This document shows, piece after piece, positions 43,809-56,699 of a stretch of 64,000 nucleotides of DNA. The position numbers were made by a program, and so were the translations under genes. The stretch's first letter is position 1; each line of letters starts with the position of its first letter. The DNA lies in the NCBI GenBank assembly GCA_037693485.1, contig CM075345.1, positions 76,071,001 to 76,135,000 on the forward strand, in the 5' to 3' direction. This stretch comes from Kitagawia praeruptora. Its lineage: Eukaryota; Streptophyta; Magnoliopsida; Apiales; Apiaceae. The notes beneath the pieces are model-generated. The model saw nothing but the letters and a program-made list of their open reading frames with translations, searched no databases and was not told the origin of the DNA.

Positions 43809-45382
43809 CAATCAGAAAAAATAAATTATTTTATAACCAATCAGAGATGATTCCTAAATTTTAGGCCAATCATGTTATATGAAGAATTTTCCTTATTTAC
43901 ATTCTCACCATAGTTCATTAATCATGGTTAGTTAACACTTCTAATTTAAATACAATAATGATCTTATTTAACATATCCATAAATACGTATTTTCAGATTA
44001 AAAAAATTACTTAAAAATCACTATTTTAACTTGAAATCAATCACGATATACTATTATATATTTTAAATTAAATTTCATAACTACTCATTCATTAATAAAC
44101 CAGTCTTTTAATATAAAGTCAATCACAATCATATTATCATACATTATAAATTGATTTTCTTAATATATATTGTACAATTATAACCAATTTAAAATAATTA
44201 TAATCTAATTCAACTAGAAATTTGAAAAAATCAGATTTTAAATCAGATTTTAAATAACTTATATAAAATTCATACCTTCAAATACTTGATTTTTTTAAAA
44301 GCTCAAAAATATATTTTTCATAATTTGTTAAAAAAAACTAATTAAAATATGCATATAAGCGAACACTGCATATATTTTAATTATTTAAATTATTAAATAT
44401 ACTCTTCTAGAGTATTATTATTGGCTGGTGAATAAATTACCAATCAAAAATAAAAATTATTATAGAGACAATCAAAATTCACTTCTAAATTTCAATCAAT
44501 CAATCATATACAAAAATTTTATTATTCACCATGCTTATTCTAATTTACTAATCACGATTAAATTAAATTAAAATGTAAGATTTTTAATTTTAAAAAATTA
44601 CTACTAATCGTAAATAATATTTTCTTTAAATATACTTAATAGTAAATTACATATGTTTATATATATTTTAGTTATAAATTGTTTTTGAACATCCTTTATT
44701 ATAATACCCGAGTCTACCACGTATTAGTTAACCAATTAGAAGATTGTGAATTTTTTTAGCATACTGTTACTCTATTGGTTCTAGATTCTACGTTTCAACC
44801 AAGATTAAACTCAATTCAAGTTAAATTTATTAACAATTGATTTTTATTTTTTTATATTAATTAACTAAAAATAATAACTACTAATTTTTATTTTAACGAT
44901 TAACTAATAATCAATTTATATAAAATAAAAATACCTCAAATATAAAATTATTACCAACTAAAAATAGAATTATTATATCAATTTAATCATTACAGGAAAT
45001 CTAATACACTTATTCACCATCAGACCTAGCCAACTTTGATGAACTAAGTGTCTACATCAATTCTCATCCTGCTTAAATCATATCAATTTCGGTTAACTTA
45101 CTACTTTGTATCTTTTTATTACATGATAGACTATATACTTGAATAGATTATTTTTTTTATTTCGATTATATATATGTATCGTATGTTTTTGTTTTAATTA
45201 TCCAATAAAATCAATAGAAAAACGATTCTGACAAAAGAATAATTGAAATGATTTAGGTTTTCATCATCCCCATTCCAAATCCTCCCAAGGTTACTTCCCA
45301 TTAGAATATTCAGTGGCCCGTTCTAATAATTCTGCGACTTAATGAATTGTAGGCATCAATCCTTACCACATTACACCAATTT
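43809..45382. other. Very AT-rich stretch without recognised features
   Basis: Contains short repeats of ACCAATCAG (43806-43850) and many A/T homopolymers. No gene, TIR or LTR could be supported. Confidence 0.5.
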
Positions 45383-45786
45383 GTTTATGTTAACCGAGGA
45401 ATTTGGTGATAACAGATTTTGGAGGTTGCTGGAATAACGAATTATGAAAATAGGGGGATTTGGGATTTTGGATGTTTGGGGCTGGACTTGAGAGGTGTCT
45501 CGACTTGTTAGATGTGTCGGATCCTTTTTCAAGATTCCTACGTACCTTATATTTATAAGGATCAAGCCAACGCAGTTCTGTTAAGGATTGGTTTTTAATC
45601 CCTATGATTGTTAAGGGATGTATTTTGGGAATTAGTAGATTTTATCTCTTTGAATTATATTCGTGTTGGGATACCTTCTTGATTTGAAGGATATCGTTTG
45701 GAGATATTTTCTATCGTTAATTGGAGATTATTCCTCGTTTCAGAGAGATGAAATAATTAACTTGAAGATCGCTTCATTCTTACTAA

Positions 45787-45905
45787 GACTCTCCTTAGAG
45801 GAGATCGTCTTTTAAATAAATCACAAAGACCTTCCTTATAGAGGAGGTCGTCTGTCATAAAAAATAAGGGAGACCTTCCTTAGAGGAGGTCATCTTCCCA
45901 AAGCC
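45787..45905. repeat. Three GACCTTCC-TTAGA-GGAGGTC hairpins
   Basis: Near 45787, 45828 and 45872 the phrase GACYTTCCTTAGAGGAGGTC (with small changes) recurs. Each copy can fold on itself with one bulge. Confidence 0.65.
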
Positions 45906-45929
45906 ATATCAATATCCCAAGATTCTTCC

Positions 45930-46060
45930 AAAAAATATCAGCAATACTTGAAGGGTCTTTCAAAAAATATAAGCAATACCCAAAAAATTTCGAAAAAATA
46001 TTAACAACACCCAAAGGGTCTTCTAAAAAAATATAAGAGACACCCAAAGGGTCTTCTTAT
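45930..46060. repeat. ACCCAAAGGGTCTTC phrase array in the small LTR element
   Basis: Four imperfect copies of CACCCAAAGGGTCTTCTAAAA / AAAATATAAGCAATACC at about 30-40 bp spacing. Confidence 0.6.
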
Positions 46061-47442
46061 GTAGTTTTCAACAAAAACTCGATTTTTGCTTCAATTAAAT
46101 TCAGAATTTCCCAAGCTTCTATTTGTTCTTCATGTACCACGAATATTGTATCTCAAATCTTGAATATCTCCACGATTCATATTCTGTCTAGATCTGTTTT
46201 TAACCTTTTTGACCTTCTAAACGATTTTTTCTTGGAAAACACAAAACATAAAAGTTGTAGATAACGAAAAGATCTTTCCGACAATATATGTCTCATCCAA
46301 AACGGACTTATAACGAATCGGGAAACAAATAAAACGTTTCCTGATCTGCTTCTCGATGCTGAAAAACGAGATCTGATTGTTTTTTGTGATTTCGAGAATA
46401 GATCGAGATATAATCTGAGAAAACTTAAAGAACGAAAGTTATAGGCAATTTAAAAATCTTTCTGAATCATAAAAAATTATAAAAATCCGACATGTATTGA
46501 ATTTACTACGAATTTTATAAGATAGCTAATTAATATGGACAGAATCATAAGAAAACTTATCTTAATTCAGAATAGAGCCACCGCCTCCATCGCTTAGCTC
46601 CTCTATTAAATCAGCTCCAGATCCATGATAACCCCCATGCGTATGAATTGATTGTCCTCCACAATCAAAAAATATATCCCCTCCTTCTAGCGCCAATTGT
46701 TAACGGAGGAATTTGGTGATAACAGATTTCGGAGGTTGCTGGAATAACGAATTATGAAAATAGGGGGATTTGGGATTTTGGATGTTTGAGCTGGACTTGA
46801 GAGGTGTCTCGACTTGTTAGATGTGTCAGATCCTTTTTCAAGATGCTTGCGTACCTTATATTTATAAGGATCAAGCCAACATAGTTCTGTTAAGGATTGG
46901 TTTTTAATCCCTATGATTGTTAAGGGATGTATTTTGGGAATTAGTAGATTTTATCTCTTTGAATTATATACCTTCCTGATTTGAAGGATATCGTTTGGAG
47001 ATATTTTCTATCGTTAATTGGAGATTATTCCTCGTTTCAGAGATAAAAAATAATTAACTTGGGGGTTAAGTTAATTATTATTAGATTCGTATTTGAAAAT
47101 TTGGGAGATATTAGAGGCAACCGAAAATATGGCGTAACAGTTTACATGCCATAGTTAAATATTATCATTGCTTATCCGAGAATATAAGGTTAATTATTGT
47201 TTTCCGCTGCGTTTGTTGCCCCGAAACCCTTCATGCATTATGTATGATTTTTTTTAAAAATTACATATTTCTTAAAACCAATTCTTATTTTATTTTATTA
47301 ATTTAATATCTATTTGGAGTCGAATGTAAATAAATTCTTATTTTTTTTCCTTACTCGGTTATATTTTTGTATAATCTAAAATTTATCTTAAAGTTTATTC
47401 TTATTACGCTCAATCAATAAAATTATTACATGTAATTATATA

Positions 47443-47634
47443 GGGTTTGATGTTCCTCAGGTTAACTCAGGAAAATTCCCTGAGGTAACTAAAATTCTTC
47501 ATATTAATGCACGAGGGTACAATTGTAATTTCATGATTTTTTTAGAAAGTTACCAATATTTACAAAAATGCCATAGCTATTTACACTATAACCTTAGGTA
47601 AGTCTCCTGAGATAACATCAGGAACAGTTTTCTC
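47443..47634. mobile_element. MULE-type MITE, 192 bp, with 9-bp TSD
   Basis: Flanked by identical AATTATATA at 47434-47442 and 47635-47643. TIRs match well over about 40 bp (left TGTTCCTCAGGTTAACTCAG at 47451; right, reverse complemented, TGTTCCTGATGTTATCTCAG). A 9-bp TSD is the Mutator-like signature. Confidence 0.8.
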
Positions 47635-47643
47635 AATTATATA

Positions 47644-48445
47644 CTCTGGAATTTTCCAAAAATAATAAGAACCAACATTTTATATAGTCAAAAAAATGGG
47701 ACAAAAAGGAGAAGATGTGATTTATTAAAATAAAAGTTTTATATTATACTCAAAATTAAGTGTAGCATTATGACATGAGCTTGAGGGTGGAAGTTCAAGG
47801 GTTCATTTCTCAACACCAACATAATTTCATCTAGTTTTTACATAAATATTAAAAGGGTGGTGCTTTTGTTATTTTTCAACAAATAAGGTTAAAACAGTAA
47901 TTTCACAATGAATTAAAATGACACTTTTTGCCCTTATGTTGAGATTTGATATATAGTTTAAAAAAAAAAAATTTATAATTTGTTCGATGCGTTCCTTAAT
48001 TTTTATGTATTGTTGAAAGGATTTGAACCTTATATTTTAGTAGAATAATTTAAATAAATAGTATTTTCTCTATCCCAGTAAGTTATTAACATTGTTTTTT
48101 ATAAAAAAATATTTATCCCAATAAGATAGTAACATTGTTATTGAATACGAAGATAAAGAAAAATTAAGAAGGGGGAAAAGAAGTACGAAAAATAAGCTAT
48201 TTTAAGAAATATAAATATATGAATGAAATATCCATTAGTAAAAAGTGTTAAGAAACTATTTGAACGAATGGGATATTTTTTATCTTTGATCTAACGGTTT
48301 CTGTTTATTACTAAAAATCTAACGACATTATTGTTTTTACAGTTCAAATATTGAGTTAAATAACAAACAATTATATGATTATATCCACATTTACCTAATA
48401 TAGTTCAGTATAAACAGATTTATAGATAAATAGAATAAATCTATA
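47644..48445. other. AT-rich intergenic stretch
   Basis: No supported feature. Confidence 0.45.
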
Positions 48446-48582
48446 TCTATACTATATTATAATAAACAAAAAGGGGTATATTTTGTAGTTGGTTACCCCC
48501 TCTTTTTGGTTATCCCGTTTTTTGGTTATCCTTTTAAATTTACTAATTTAAATTTTAATAAAGAAATATTATATTATACTTA

Positions 48583-50603
48583 TCTATACTATATTATAAA
48601 AGCCGAAACATTAAAAGTTTGGTTCAACGGTACCTATTGAATTTACCTAATTACCCTTACTCAATTACAGATCTACTAACTAATCAATTTCCTTTTTCAT
48701 GTTACACATATTATCTTTTCTATTTTCAAGAATTAAATAATTTCCTTTTCCAAGTTAAATACAATATCTTTTATATTTTGTCTAACTAAAATTTCTCATT
48801 TATTAATCAATTTCCTTTTTCAGTTTAAACATATAACCTTTTCTATTTTTCAATAACTAAATAATTTCCTTTTTCATTTAAAATAGAATATCTTTTACAT
48901 TTTATCTAACTAAAATTTCTCCTATCTATATCTATCTATTATATAAAAGCCGAAACATTAAAAGTTTGGTTGGTCGGTTGGTCGGTCGGTCAGTACGGTA
49001 CCTGTTGGTTTTTACTGATTTACCCTTACTCAATTACTACTAACTAATCAATTTTCTTTTTCAGATTAAACATATTAACTTTTCTACTTTTCAAGAATTA
49101 AATAATTTCATTTTTCAAGTAAAATACAATATTTTTTATATTTTATCTAACTAAAATTTCTCCTTTATGAATCAATTTCCTTTTTTAGGTTAAACATATT
49201 ACCTTTTCTATTTTTCAATAATTAAATAATTTCCTTTTTCAGGTAAATTAGAATATCTTTTACATTTTATCTAACTAAAATTTCTCTTTTTTAAAAACAC
49301 TACAGCAATTTTGTTTAATAAAATAACATAATTATATTATAATTACTATTAACTAATCAATTACCTTTTTTAGTCAAAACACTTTACATTTTCTCTTTTA
49401 TCTAACTAAAATATTTCTTTTTCCAATTATATCATGAACGGTTACCTTTTTCAGCCAAAACACGTTACCTTTTTTCTTTTCTCTTAATAAAATCTCTTTT
49501 TTCCAATTGTATCACTGGCGTTTCTATTTAATAAAAATAAAATAATAATAATATTATAATACTAATAATTATTCGATTACCTTTTCAACTAAAATATATC
49601 ATCTTTTTTATTTTTTTAATTAAATTCCCTTTTTTCTAGAAATATAACGGGCAACATTAATTTCTCATTTTTTAAAAACAATGAGCAATTTTATTTAGTA
49701 AAATAACATAATTAAATTATAATTACTATAAACTAATCAATTGCCATTTTCACATAAATCACGTCATCTTGATGTTACCTTTCTATTTTCTGTAACTAAA
49801 ATCTCTCTTTTTCCAATTATATTTCCGGCGGTTCTATTTAACACTATTAGCAATTTTATTTAATAAAATAAAATATTATAATTACTAATAATTAATCAAT
49901 TACCTTTTTCAGCTAAAATATGTTACCTTTTATATTTTTCTATTTTTTTCAGTTAATTTAATGGTACATGTTATTTTACGTAATTATCCTTACTTAATTA
50001 TTTATAATTACTAATAACTAATAAATTTTCTTCTTCAGGTAAAACATGTTACCTTTTCTATTTTTCAATAACTAATCTTTTTTCACAAAAAATATGAGAA
50101 ATTCTTTCCTTTTTCAAGTAAAATATGCTACATTTTCTATTTTTCAATAGCCAATTTTTCTTTTTATGTAAAATACAGTTTATCTAGCTAAAATTTTTTC
50201 TTTTCTAAAAAAACTATGAGAAATTATGTTTAATAAAATATTATAATCACTAATAATTAACCAATTGCTTTTTTCAGCTAAAATACATTACATTTTAAAT
50301 TTTTTTATTTTTTTCAGAAAAACCTATTTGGTTTGCTTTATTTAAGTACAATAAAATAATAACAATATAATAACTAATAACTAACCGATTACGTTTTTCA
50401 GCTAAAATATTTCATCTTTTCAATATTTTCAAACTAAAATCCATCATTTTCTAAAAATTTCACGGACAATATATATATAATTATATCAGATAATATTTTT
50501 AAAATTTTAAGCCAAGAAAATTTATGTCTTAAAATTTTTAATTGAAATTAAAAAAATTCTGTTATATTAAAGAATATCCGTGCATCGCACGGTTTTAAGC
50601 TAG
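48583..50603 (+). mobile_element. Inner non-autonomous Helitron with degenerate internal repeats
   Basis: 5' end TCTATACTATATTATAAAAG with the following CCGAAACATTAAAAGTTTGG; 3' end hairpin CCGTGC-ATC-GCACGG (50578-50592), then TTTTAAG and CTAG before T. A second 5'-like end (TCTATCTATTATATAAAAGC, 48931) with the same continuation suggests another nested or duplicated copy. Inside, phrases such as TAACTAATCAATTTCCTTTT and TATCTAACTAAAATTTCTC recur every 100-250 bp. Confidence 0.7.
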
Positions 50604-50787
50604 TATACCTTAAATTTGAAATAATTCGGAATCATACCGTTATATAAGATTGTGCTACGTGCAAACTTTCCACTATTACGGCACCTAAGTCACGTGACCC
50701 ACAATTCTTTTATTTAAATATCATTTTTGTAATTATTAATCATAGTTTTGAATTTATACTCTTTATTAAAAGCACAAACCCCCTTTG

Positions 50788-51036
50788 AATGGTATGCCAT
50801 GTATACCACGGTATGCACGGTATGCCAATTAATTAATAATTAATTAATTAATAATAACTTATTTTACTATTTGATCTTAATTTAAAAACTATTTTTTTAA
50901 GTGTATAGAAGGCCAATAAGAATAAGAACTACTAATGAAACAAGTCTTCTCTGAACTAAAATACGGTATACCAATTAATTAATTAATTAATTAATGTATA
51001 CCGCAGTATGTCATGTATACAGCGGTATACCACTAA
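50788..51036. repeat. Inverted-repeat block with CGGTATACC palindromes and (TTAA)n
   Basis: Left TATGCCATGTATACCACGGT..CGGTATGCCAATTAATTAAT; right, opposite orientation, ACGGTATACCAATTAATTAA..TATGTCATGTATACAGCGGT. Possibly an old MITE in the outer Helitron. Confidence 0.5.
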
Positions 51037-51839
51037 ATATTAATTAATTTAATTAACTAAAATTATAATATTAAATATTAATTTAATTTAATAATGAAGT
51101 TATATACTAGGAGTCTATTAACTAAAAATTGAAATAAAAGTCGAAAATATAGGACTTAGGACTCCATTAATTAATATTTAAAATATATCTATAATAGATT
51201 AATAATAAATACAATTAATAATATAACTATTCTTATATTACCAGAGATAAGTTATATAAATTTAATTAATTAAAATAATAAAATTAAATATTAATTTAAT
51301 TTATTATTGAAGTTATATACTAGAAGTCTATTAACTAACAATCGAAATAAAATTCGATAATATAGTATTATATACAACTTGGTGGTTCAAGATTTTATTC
51401 ATTTAAAAAAGTTAAAAATTAGGAATTTAAGATAATTTATCACAATTCGTGCTTCGCACAGGTTATCGGCTAGTATTTTTAACAAGTTAAGATTAGTTTT
51501 GTATATACTTTATCTTCAAAATATCGTTAAACTGTCTATTCATGAGAACAGGCGATTACAATTTACAATTTGTTCGACTCGATCATTGGTGTAGATGTCG
51601 TATGGCTTTTTATTATTGAATTAATATCTTTGTTCTTCAAAAAAAAAGATTAGTTTCCTTATAATTTTTTAATTACAAAATTTTCATGCTATAATGTGAA
51701 AAAATAAATAGAATTTTGGTAATATTCTTTATTATTAAGATGAAACGTATTTATCCATCTATATTAACTACTCCCTCCGTAAACGTTTCCTGTTTACTAA
51801 ATCTGGACCATCAAAATACTCTTCTCCTTTCTATTTTAA

Positions 51840-52109
51840 GCCATAAAAAATAATATCCAATACCCACTATTCCACCCACTACTCCTTAAAAATAATATTC
51901 AATACTCACTACTCCACCCACTAATCATTACAAATAATATTCAACACCCACTATTCCACCCACTACTCCAAAAAAACAATATTCAATACCTACTATTCCA
52001 CCCACTACTCCTTAAAAATAATATTCAATACCCACTACTTCACCCACTACCAAAAAAAAATAATATTCAATACCCACTACTCCTTAAAAACAATATTCAA
52101 TATCCACTA
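51840..52109. repeat. 42-43-bp tandem repeat inside the Stowaway MITE
   Basis: About six copies of AATAATATTCAATACCCACT followed by ATTCCACCCACTACTCCTTAA, with A-run length variation. The Athila-type element inserted in the last copy. Confidence 0.9.
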
Positions 52110-53415
52110 TGATAAGTGGATTTTATATCTACTTGGAGCATTCTAAATCGGCTTAAATTGATTGTCTTGGACTCAAGTTTCTTGTAGTTTTGATGTGTTT
52201 TGCTTAGTTGTGCAGGTTTACAAGAATGTTGATTATGGTGGATGTTTCCATTATTTTTGGAGAATTAATTGATTAAAATTTGGATTTCTGAGAAGGGTTG
52301 CGCAGTCTACACTGTTTTGGCCATATCTTGAGTTCTAGAAGTCCGTTTGAGGCCCATAAGCAGTCCACGCGAAGATAACGAGATTCTCTATCATTCTAAA
52401 GAGGCCCAGACGTCCAAGCACAACTGGAAAGGTTCGGAAAAACAGAAGAAAAGCAGATACGAATTTTCCTTAAAAAACAGATTCAGTTTAGGAAACGTAT
52501 TTTGCAGAAATTCTATTATAATTCTGTTTTGGTATTTTCTTGCTGGGCAAGACTTTTAGAGCCTATATAAACACATCTAGATATAGTTTTTAGGGATAGA
52601 AAAATTATTGTACATAACTTGTATATTCTAGTATAGAGAGATTGGAGATAGCTATTCACTTTTCTTTGGAGATTGAAGGTTTTTCTCTATTCTTTATAAT
52701 AATATGCGTTCATATTATATCTCTTGTTTTATTAGTTTAATTATGTATGAGTAGATAATTAATCTAGGGTTAAGAAGAACCCTAGTTATGATTGATGTGT
52801 GAATTTCCCAATTCCCCCAATTTGATTGTTTAATTGCTCTTGCTTATTGAGTTGTTTTAATTAGCAATTACAAATCAGACGTGATTATGTGTATTGTTTG
52901 AACCAGTATCTATTTATCAACGAGAGTTGGATTTAGATGGTTGTGATTTATCCAATGAGGACATGAACTTCTCCATGAGAATAGGTAGAACGGATTGTTA
53001 GGAAGTTAGGGTGCTGTGATTAATGTCTCTGAATTGCATGATACCATGAGAATAGGCTTGATTGTATTTTAGAGAAGCCATTAATACTCGAGAGAGGTTA
53101 TTGGTAATTTATAGGGCGCACTTTTCCTGTTGAGTATTATATGATTGATTGGGGAGGGAATTCACGATTGCATTAATTCATGCTAGTGGGGACACTTAAT
53201 TCTGGATGTTTTAGTTAATTGATTAATTGCATTAGTATAAAATTAGTATAATAATCTTTGATATTTTATTGTGTTACTTGCTTGGCTGAATTGAATCGAG
53301 AACAACTGGTGATTGACACGTTTGTCTCTGTGGGATCGACTCTGACTTACCCTACTACATAGTTAGAAGGATTTGTTAGATATTATTATTTGATAGGCAC
53401 GCGACAGCCTTGTCA
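52110..53415 (+). repeat. 5' LTR of the Athila-derived element
   Basis: 1306 bp; TATA-like GCCTATATAAACAC at 52562. ORFs in it have no protein-like content. Confidence 0.95.
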
Positions 53416-53420
53416 AATTT

Positions 53421-53439
53421 TTGGCGCCGCTGCCGGGGA
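53421..53439 (+). other. Primer binding site of the Athila-derived element
   Basis: TGGCGCCGCTGCCGGGGAC, five bases after the LTR, nearly complementary to the 3' end of tRNA-Asp, as in Athila. Confidence 0.85.
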
Positions 53440-53624
53440 CAAAGCAGTGTTAGATTAGTTAATTTTTGAGTTAGTTTGGCCAAGTTGTTTAGTTGTGTTG
53501 CTTCGGCTATTATTCTTGTTCTGTTTGATCTTTGCTTGTGGTTTTTCTTGTTTCTTGTAAAAATTGATTTTCAGATTCCTATAACAAGAAATTAAGCGAG
53601 TGAAGAGAGGAGCAAGAAGAAAGC

Positions 53625-54857
53625 ATGGAGGCATTGATTGAGACTATGCAGGCATTATCGGAAAAGATCGATGAAGTAGAGTCAAGAAATTCTTATTTGG
53701 TTGCTACATGTGATGTTTGCGGTATACAGGGACACACTCAAAATTTTTGCCAATATAACACCCCTTATTACCCAAGCCAAGCACAATATTGGGATAATAA
53801 TTTTCATTACAATGCCCATTACAACTCTGACCAGGGACCACAGTATAATCCTTATTGTGAGACATACACTTCTAGTTGGGAAAATTATTCTAATTTTTCC
53901 TACCAAAACAATCCAGCTCAACCAGAAAAATCTAGTTTGGAAACTGCCTTGGAAACTTATTTCTCTCCATGTGCCAAGATGAATGAGTCTTTAGCCACTA
54001 GAGATGCTCAACATCAACAGTTTAATGCTCAGTTTGAAGAGATGCAAGTTAGTCCATGCCAAGCTCAACCACCTCAAATCAACTACTCTCAGCCACCACA
54101 AAAATCCAACTTTGAAAATCTTTTGGAAGGAGTTGTTATTGCACAGCTGAACAAGAATGAAGAGGTTGAGACAAGTCTTAATGAGTTGAAAGTTCAAGGT
54201 AAGTTGATTGAAAACTCAATTGCTCAACTAGCTCAAGAGGTAACTGAATTCGTTGAGAGGCGCTCTCAATTGGAGAAAATATCAATGAGTCAATTTGATG
54301 ATGCAACTTTGTGGAGTGGTAAGGAGTTCAAAGAGTCACAAAACGAGGTTAGTAACATTAAGTTAATTTTTGATGATGAAGATGGTTATTTTGATAGTCT
54401 TGCTCTTATTGACCCATATGCTTCTCAAGAAATTAACTCGTGTGAAAACTCTTTTGATAATAATGATGTTGATTTCTTAGATGACTCTATTTGCATGCTA
54501 TTTGATGAGGATGATAGTATGGTTGTGGTAGATATAAATTTGAATAAGGATATTGTGATTCCCACTGTGGTAGATGAGATAGAACCGAATTTGGATACGC
54601 TTGACTTGAAGAATGCTAAGATTGAGAATGTGTATATGCCTGTTGTAGACCCGATTTGGGAGGGATTTGTGAAAAGTAGTCATAAATGTTTTGATGCGGA
54701 TTTTGTTAAATATTTTCACATCCCAAAATTTCGTGAACATTACTTGAGTCTCACATGCCAATTTATGTATCTTTTTGGTTATGTAATTGGTGCTCACATC
54801 ATTAGATTAATTCAAATTAGGAGATATGTACATCTATATGCTTTTTCGCCAGGATAA
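53625..54857 (+). CDS. Gag-derived protein of the Athila-type element, 410 aa, intact
   Basis: Starts MEALIETMQALSEKIDEVES, the first ATG about 185 bp after the PBS. A CCHC zinc knuckle C-DV-C-GIQG-H-TQNF-C lies at about residues 29-42, unusually close to the N-terminus. The Gag capsid core that normally precedes it is missing. A Tyr/Gln-rich stretch follows, then a coiled-coil-like segment (about 140-205) and SQFDDATLWSGKEF, a relic of the Athila segment between gag and protease. The rest is acidic (FDDEDGYFDSLALIDPY, DDSICMLFDEDDSMVVVDIN) with no recognised domain. The ORF has no stop or frameshift, and the LTRs are nearly identical. The knuckle could bind element RNA. Function beyond that is unknown. 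Confidence 0.8.
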   Translation: MEALIETMQALSEKIDEVESRNSYLVATCDVCGIQGHTQNFCQYNTPYYPSQAQYWDNNFHYNAHYNSDQGPQYNPYCETYTSSWENYSNFSYQNNPAQPEKSSLETALETYFSPCAKMNESLATRDAQHQQFNAQFEEMQVSPCQAQPPQINYSQPPQKSNFENLLEGVVIAQLNKNEEVETSLNELKVQGKLIENSIAQLAQEVTEFVERRSQLEKISMSQFDDATLWSGKEFKESQNEVSNIKLIFDDEDGYFDSLALIDPYASQEINSCENSFDNNDVDFLDDSICMLFDEDDSMVVVDINLNKDIVIPTVVDEIEPNLDTLDLKNAKIENVYMPVVDPIWEGFVKSSHKCFDADFVKYFHIPKFREHYLSLTCQFMYLFGYVIGAHIIRLIQIRRYVHLYAFSPG

Positions 54858-56699
54858 TTGTCAACAGGCGTCGGGCTAACGACGTTAAATAAATGCGCTT
54901 CGTGGGAGGCAACCCATGCATTAGAGAAAAAAAAATGTTGTGAAAAAAAAAAATGGTTTGAGGGATTAGTAGTTGTTGTTGTATTATGTGTTCATGTAGG
55001 ATTTCATGCTTTGCATATTAGTAGTAGTAAATTATGCATTTATGTTCGTGTTATCTACGTTTGTTTCATATAGGACATTCTGTTTTTTTTTGTTTTTTAT
55101 TTTTGTATACCATGTGAGTTCATAATAGTTGCATTTGCACCCATGCTTGATAGGAATTTTGTGTTGTTGACGCTTTTGATTGAGAAGTGATATGCTTTGT
55201 TCTTGTGCACACACATACACTAGTAAGTTGAAGCTAGTAGACTTATTGAATGTTGTAAGTAATTAGAAGGACATGAATATGTGCAAGATGACTTAGTTTG
55301 CATGCTTTGAATACAAGTAGGTGCGTTAGAGAGATTTTTTGCTTGGGATTGAGTATGTTTTTCCACCAAGTGAGTTTTTGAGCCATATTGCATATTTGCA
55401 ATTTATTCGTTTGCTTGAGTGTCCACGGATTGTTCGCATTGCTAGCAGTTGTTTGAGGTCTTTCTTGAAACGCATGACATTATTTGACGATTAAAATGAT
55501 AAAGGCATGTAGGAATAACCACATATTTTCCCATATTACCACACCATGTTTACATGATCAATTAGTTAACCCGTTGAGCTTAATCCTATTTTTTTTTCGG
55601 TGACATACCACATTACTTGCCTAGACCTTTTTCTTGTATTGGCCTTACATTGATTTGAACCCATATTGTCAAAGGCTAGTAGAGTGCTTAAGGGAGTAAT
55701 AAGGTGTGCAAGGAGGGGTTTATTGTTGGTCTTACTTTTGGGGGAAATATTGAAAATTGGGTTTGGTTGTTTACTTAATAGTCGACATATGTAATAAATT
55801 ATGGGATCATTGTTATTGTTTATATTATTGTTTGTGTTCTATTTAGCTCTCGAAAAAAAAATGAAAAAAAAAATATATATATTATGAGAGCATGTTTATT
55901 TTTGTTGTGATCCTATTTTAGTCGACTAGTCGAGTGCGTGTTTTTAGTAAAATTATGTGGGGGGGAAATATGGTGTTGTGTATGATTTATTATGGTACTT
56001 ACTAGCTTTTGACACTTCACCTATATTGGCTTATTTGACATACCTTGTCCCTAGCCCCGTTACAACCCAATTAAAGACCTTTTGATTATCGTCATTGATG
56101 TATGTTGTGTTAAGAGTTAGATTGATACCAAATGTCAAGCATGTTTATGATTTTGTTGGAATTGAGTGATACACTTACCCTTATTCTTGAGTGAATATTC
56201 TTTTGTGAGTGAATTGTGAGTGTTTGCTTGTTTTTGCGTATAAGATCCCGAGTTTTGTCTCAAAGATGTACTCTTGTAGGCTTAGCATGTTTACTAACTT
56301 ATTCTTACACTTGACATGGGCTTGTGAGAACTTATGCATGTTCATTGAGTAGACTATGTGAATACTTGCACTTTCGACACCAAGACATTGCGTATTTACT
56401 TTGATTCTTAAGTTGATATGGCATGAGAGGATTTGAAGGTATGGTAGATTAGATTAATTGCATTTGCATATTAGTTGCATTCATGCATTGCATTGCATTA
56501 GGTTAAATGGATTTTGTGGGTACATTCACTATAGGCCCTCACGAGACCTTACTCGTCCACTAGGGCTGCCTAGGGGTTTAAAGGGCTTGTTGCATATGCC
56601 AAATGCAACCGTGATCACCTACGGAAGTGGTACTAGCTAGTTAGTTAGTTGTAATTGTTAATGCTTGAGGACAAGCATCGGTTTAAGTTTGGGGGTGTT
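54858..56699 (+). other. Untranslated 3' region of the Athila-derived element
   Basis: Begins with CTAACGACGTTAAATAAATG and GGGAGGCAACCC, a sequence typical of the Athila pol-env junction, then about 1.7 kb without ORFs, and ends at the PPT TTTGGGGGTGTT (56688-56699). Confidence 0.75.

Larger units (their letters stand above)
45388..47139 (-). mobile_element. Small non-autonomous LTR retroelement (1.75 kb)
   Basis: Direct repeats 45388-45767 and 46698-47139 both start TGTTAACSGAGGAATTTGG. The right copy ends GGCGTAACA. Flanks carry an identical GTTTA (45383-45387, 47140-47144), a 5-bp TSD. On the minus strand the right copy is the 5' LTR, followed by a PBS-like ATTGGCGCTAGAAGGA (46697-46682). 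The left LTR lacks its last 70 bp or so, indicating a deletion at its junction with the interior. The 930-bp interior encodes no protein. LTR copies differ at many positions, so the insertion is older than the Tat, Copia and Athila elements. Confidence 0.85.
48446..51473 (+). mobile_element. Outer non-autonomous Helitron
   Basis: 5' end TCTATACTATATTATAATAA after an A; 3' end with hairpin GTGC-TTC-GCAC (51449-51459), then GGTTATCGG and CTAG before T. TC...CTAG between A and T, with a 3' hairpin about 10 bp from the end, is the Helitron signature. No Rep/helicase gene. Pairing of this 5' end with this 3' end is by nesting logic and is not proven. Confidence 0.55.

Noticed and set aside
52347..52559. 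70-codon ORF, also at 56937-57149
   Set aside because: Lies in both LTR copies of the Athila derivative; its duplication follows from LTR identity, not gene conservation.
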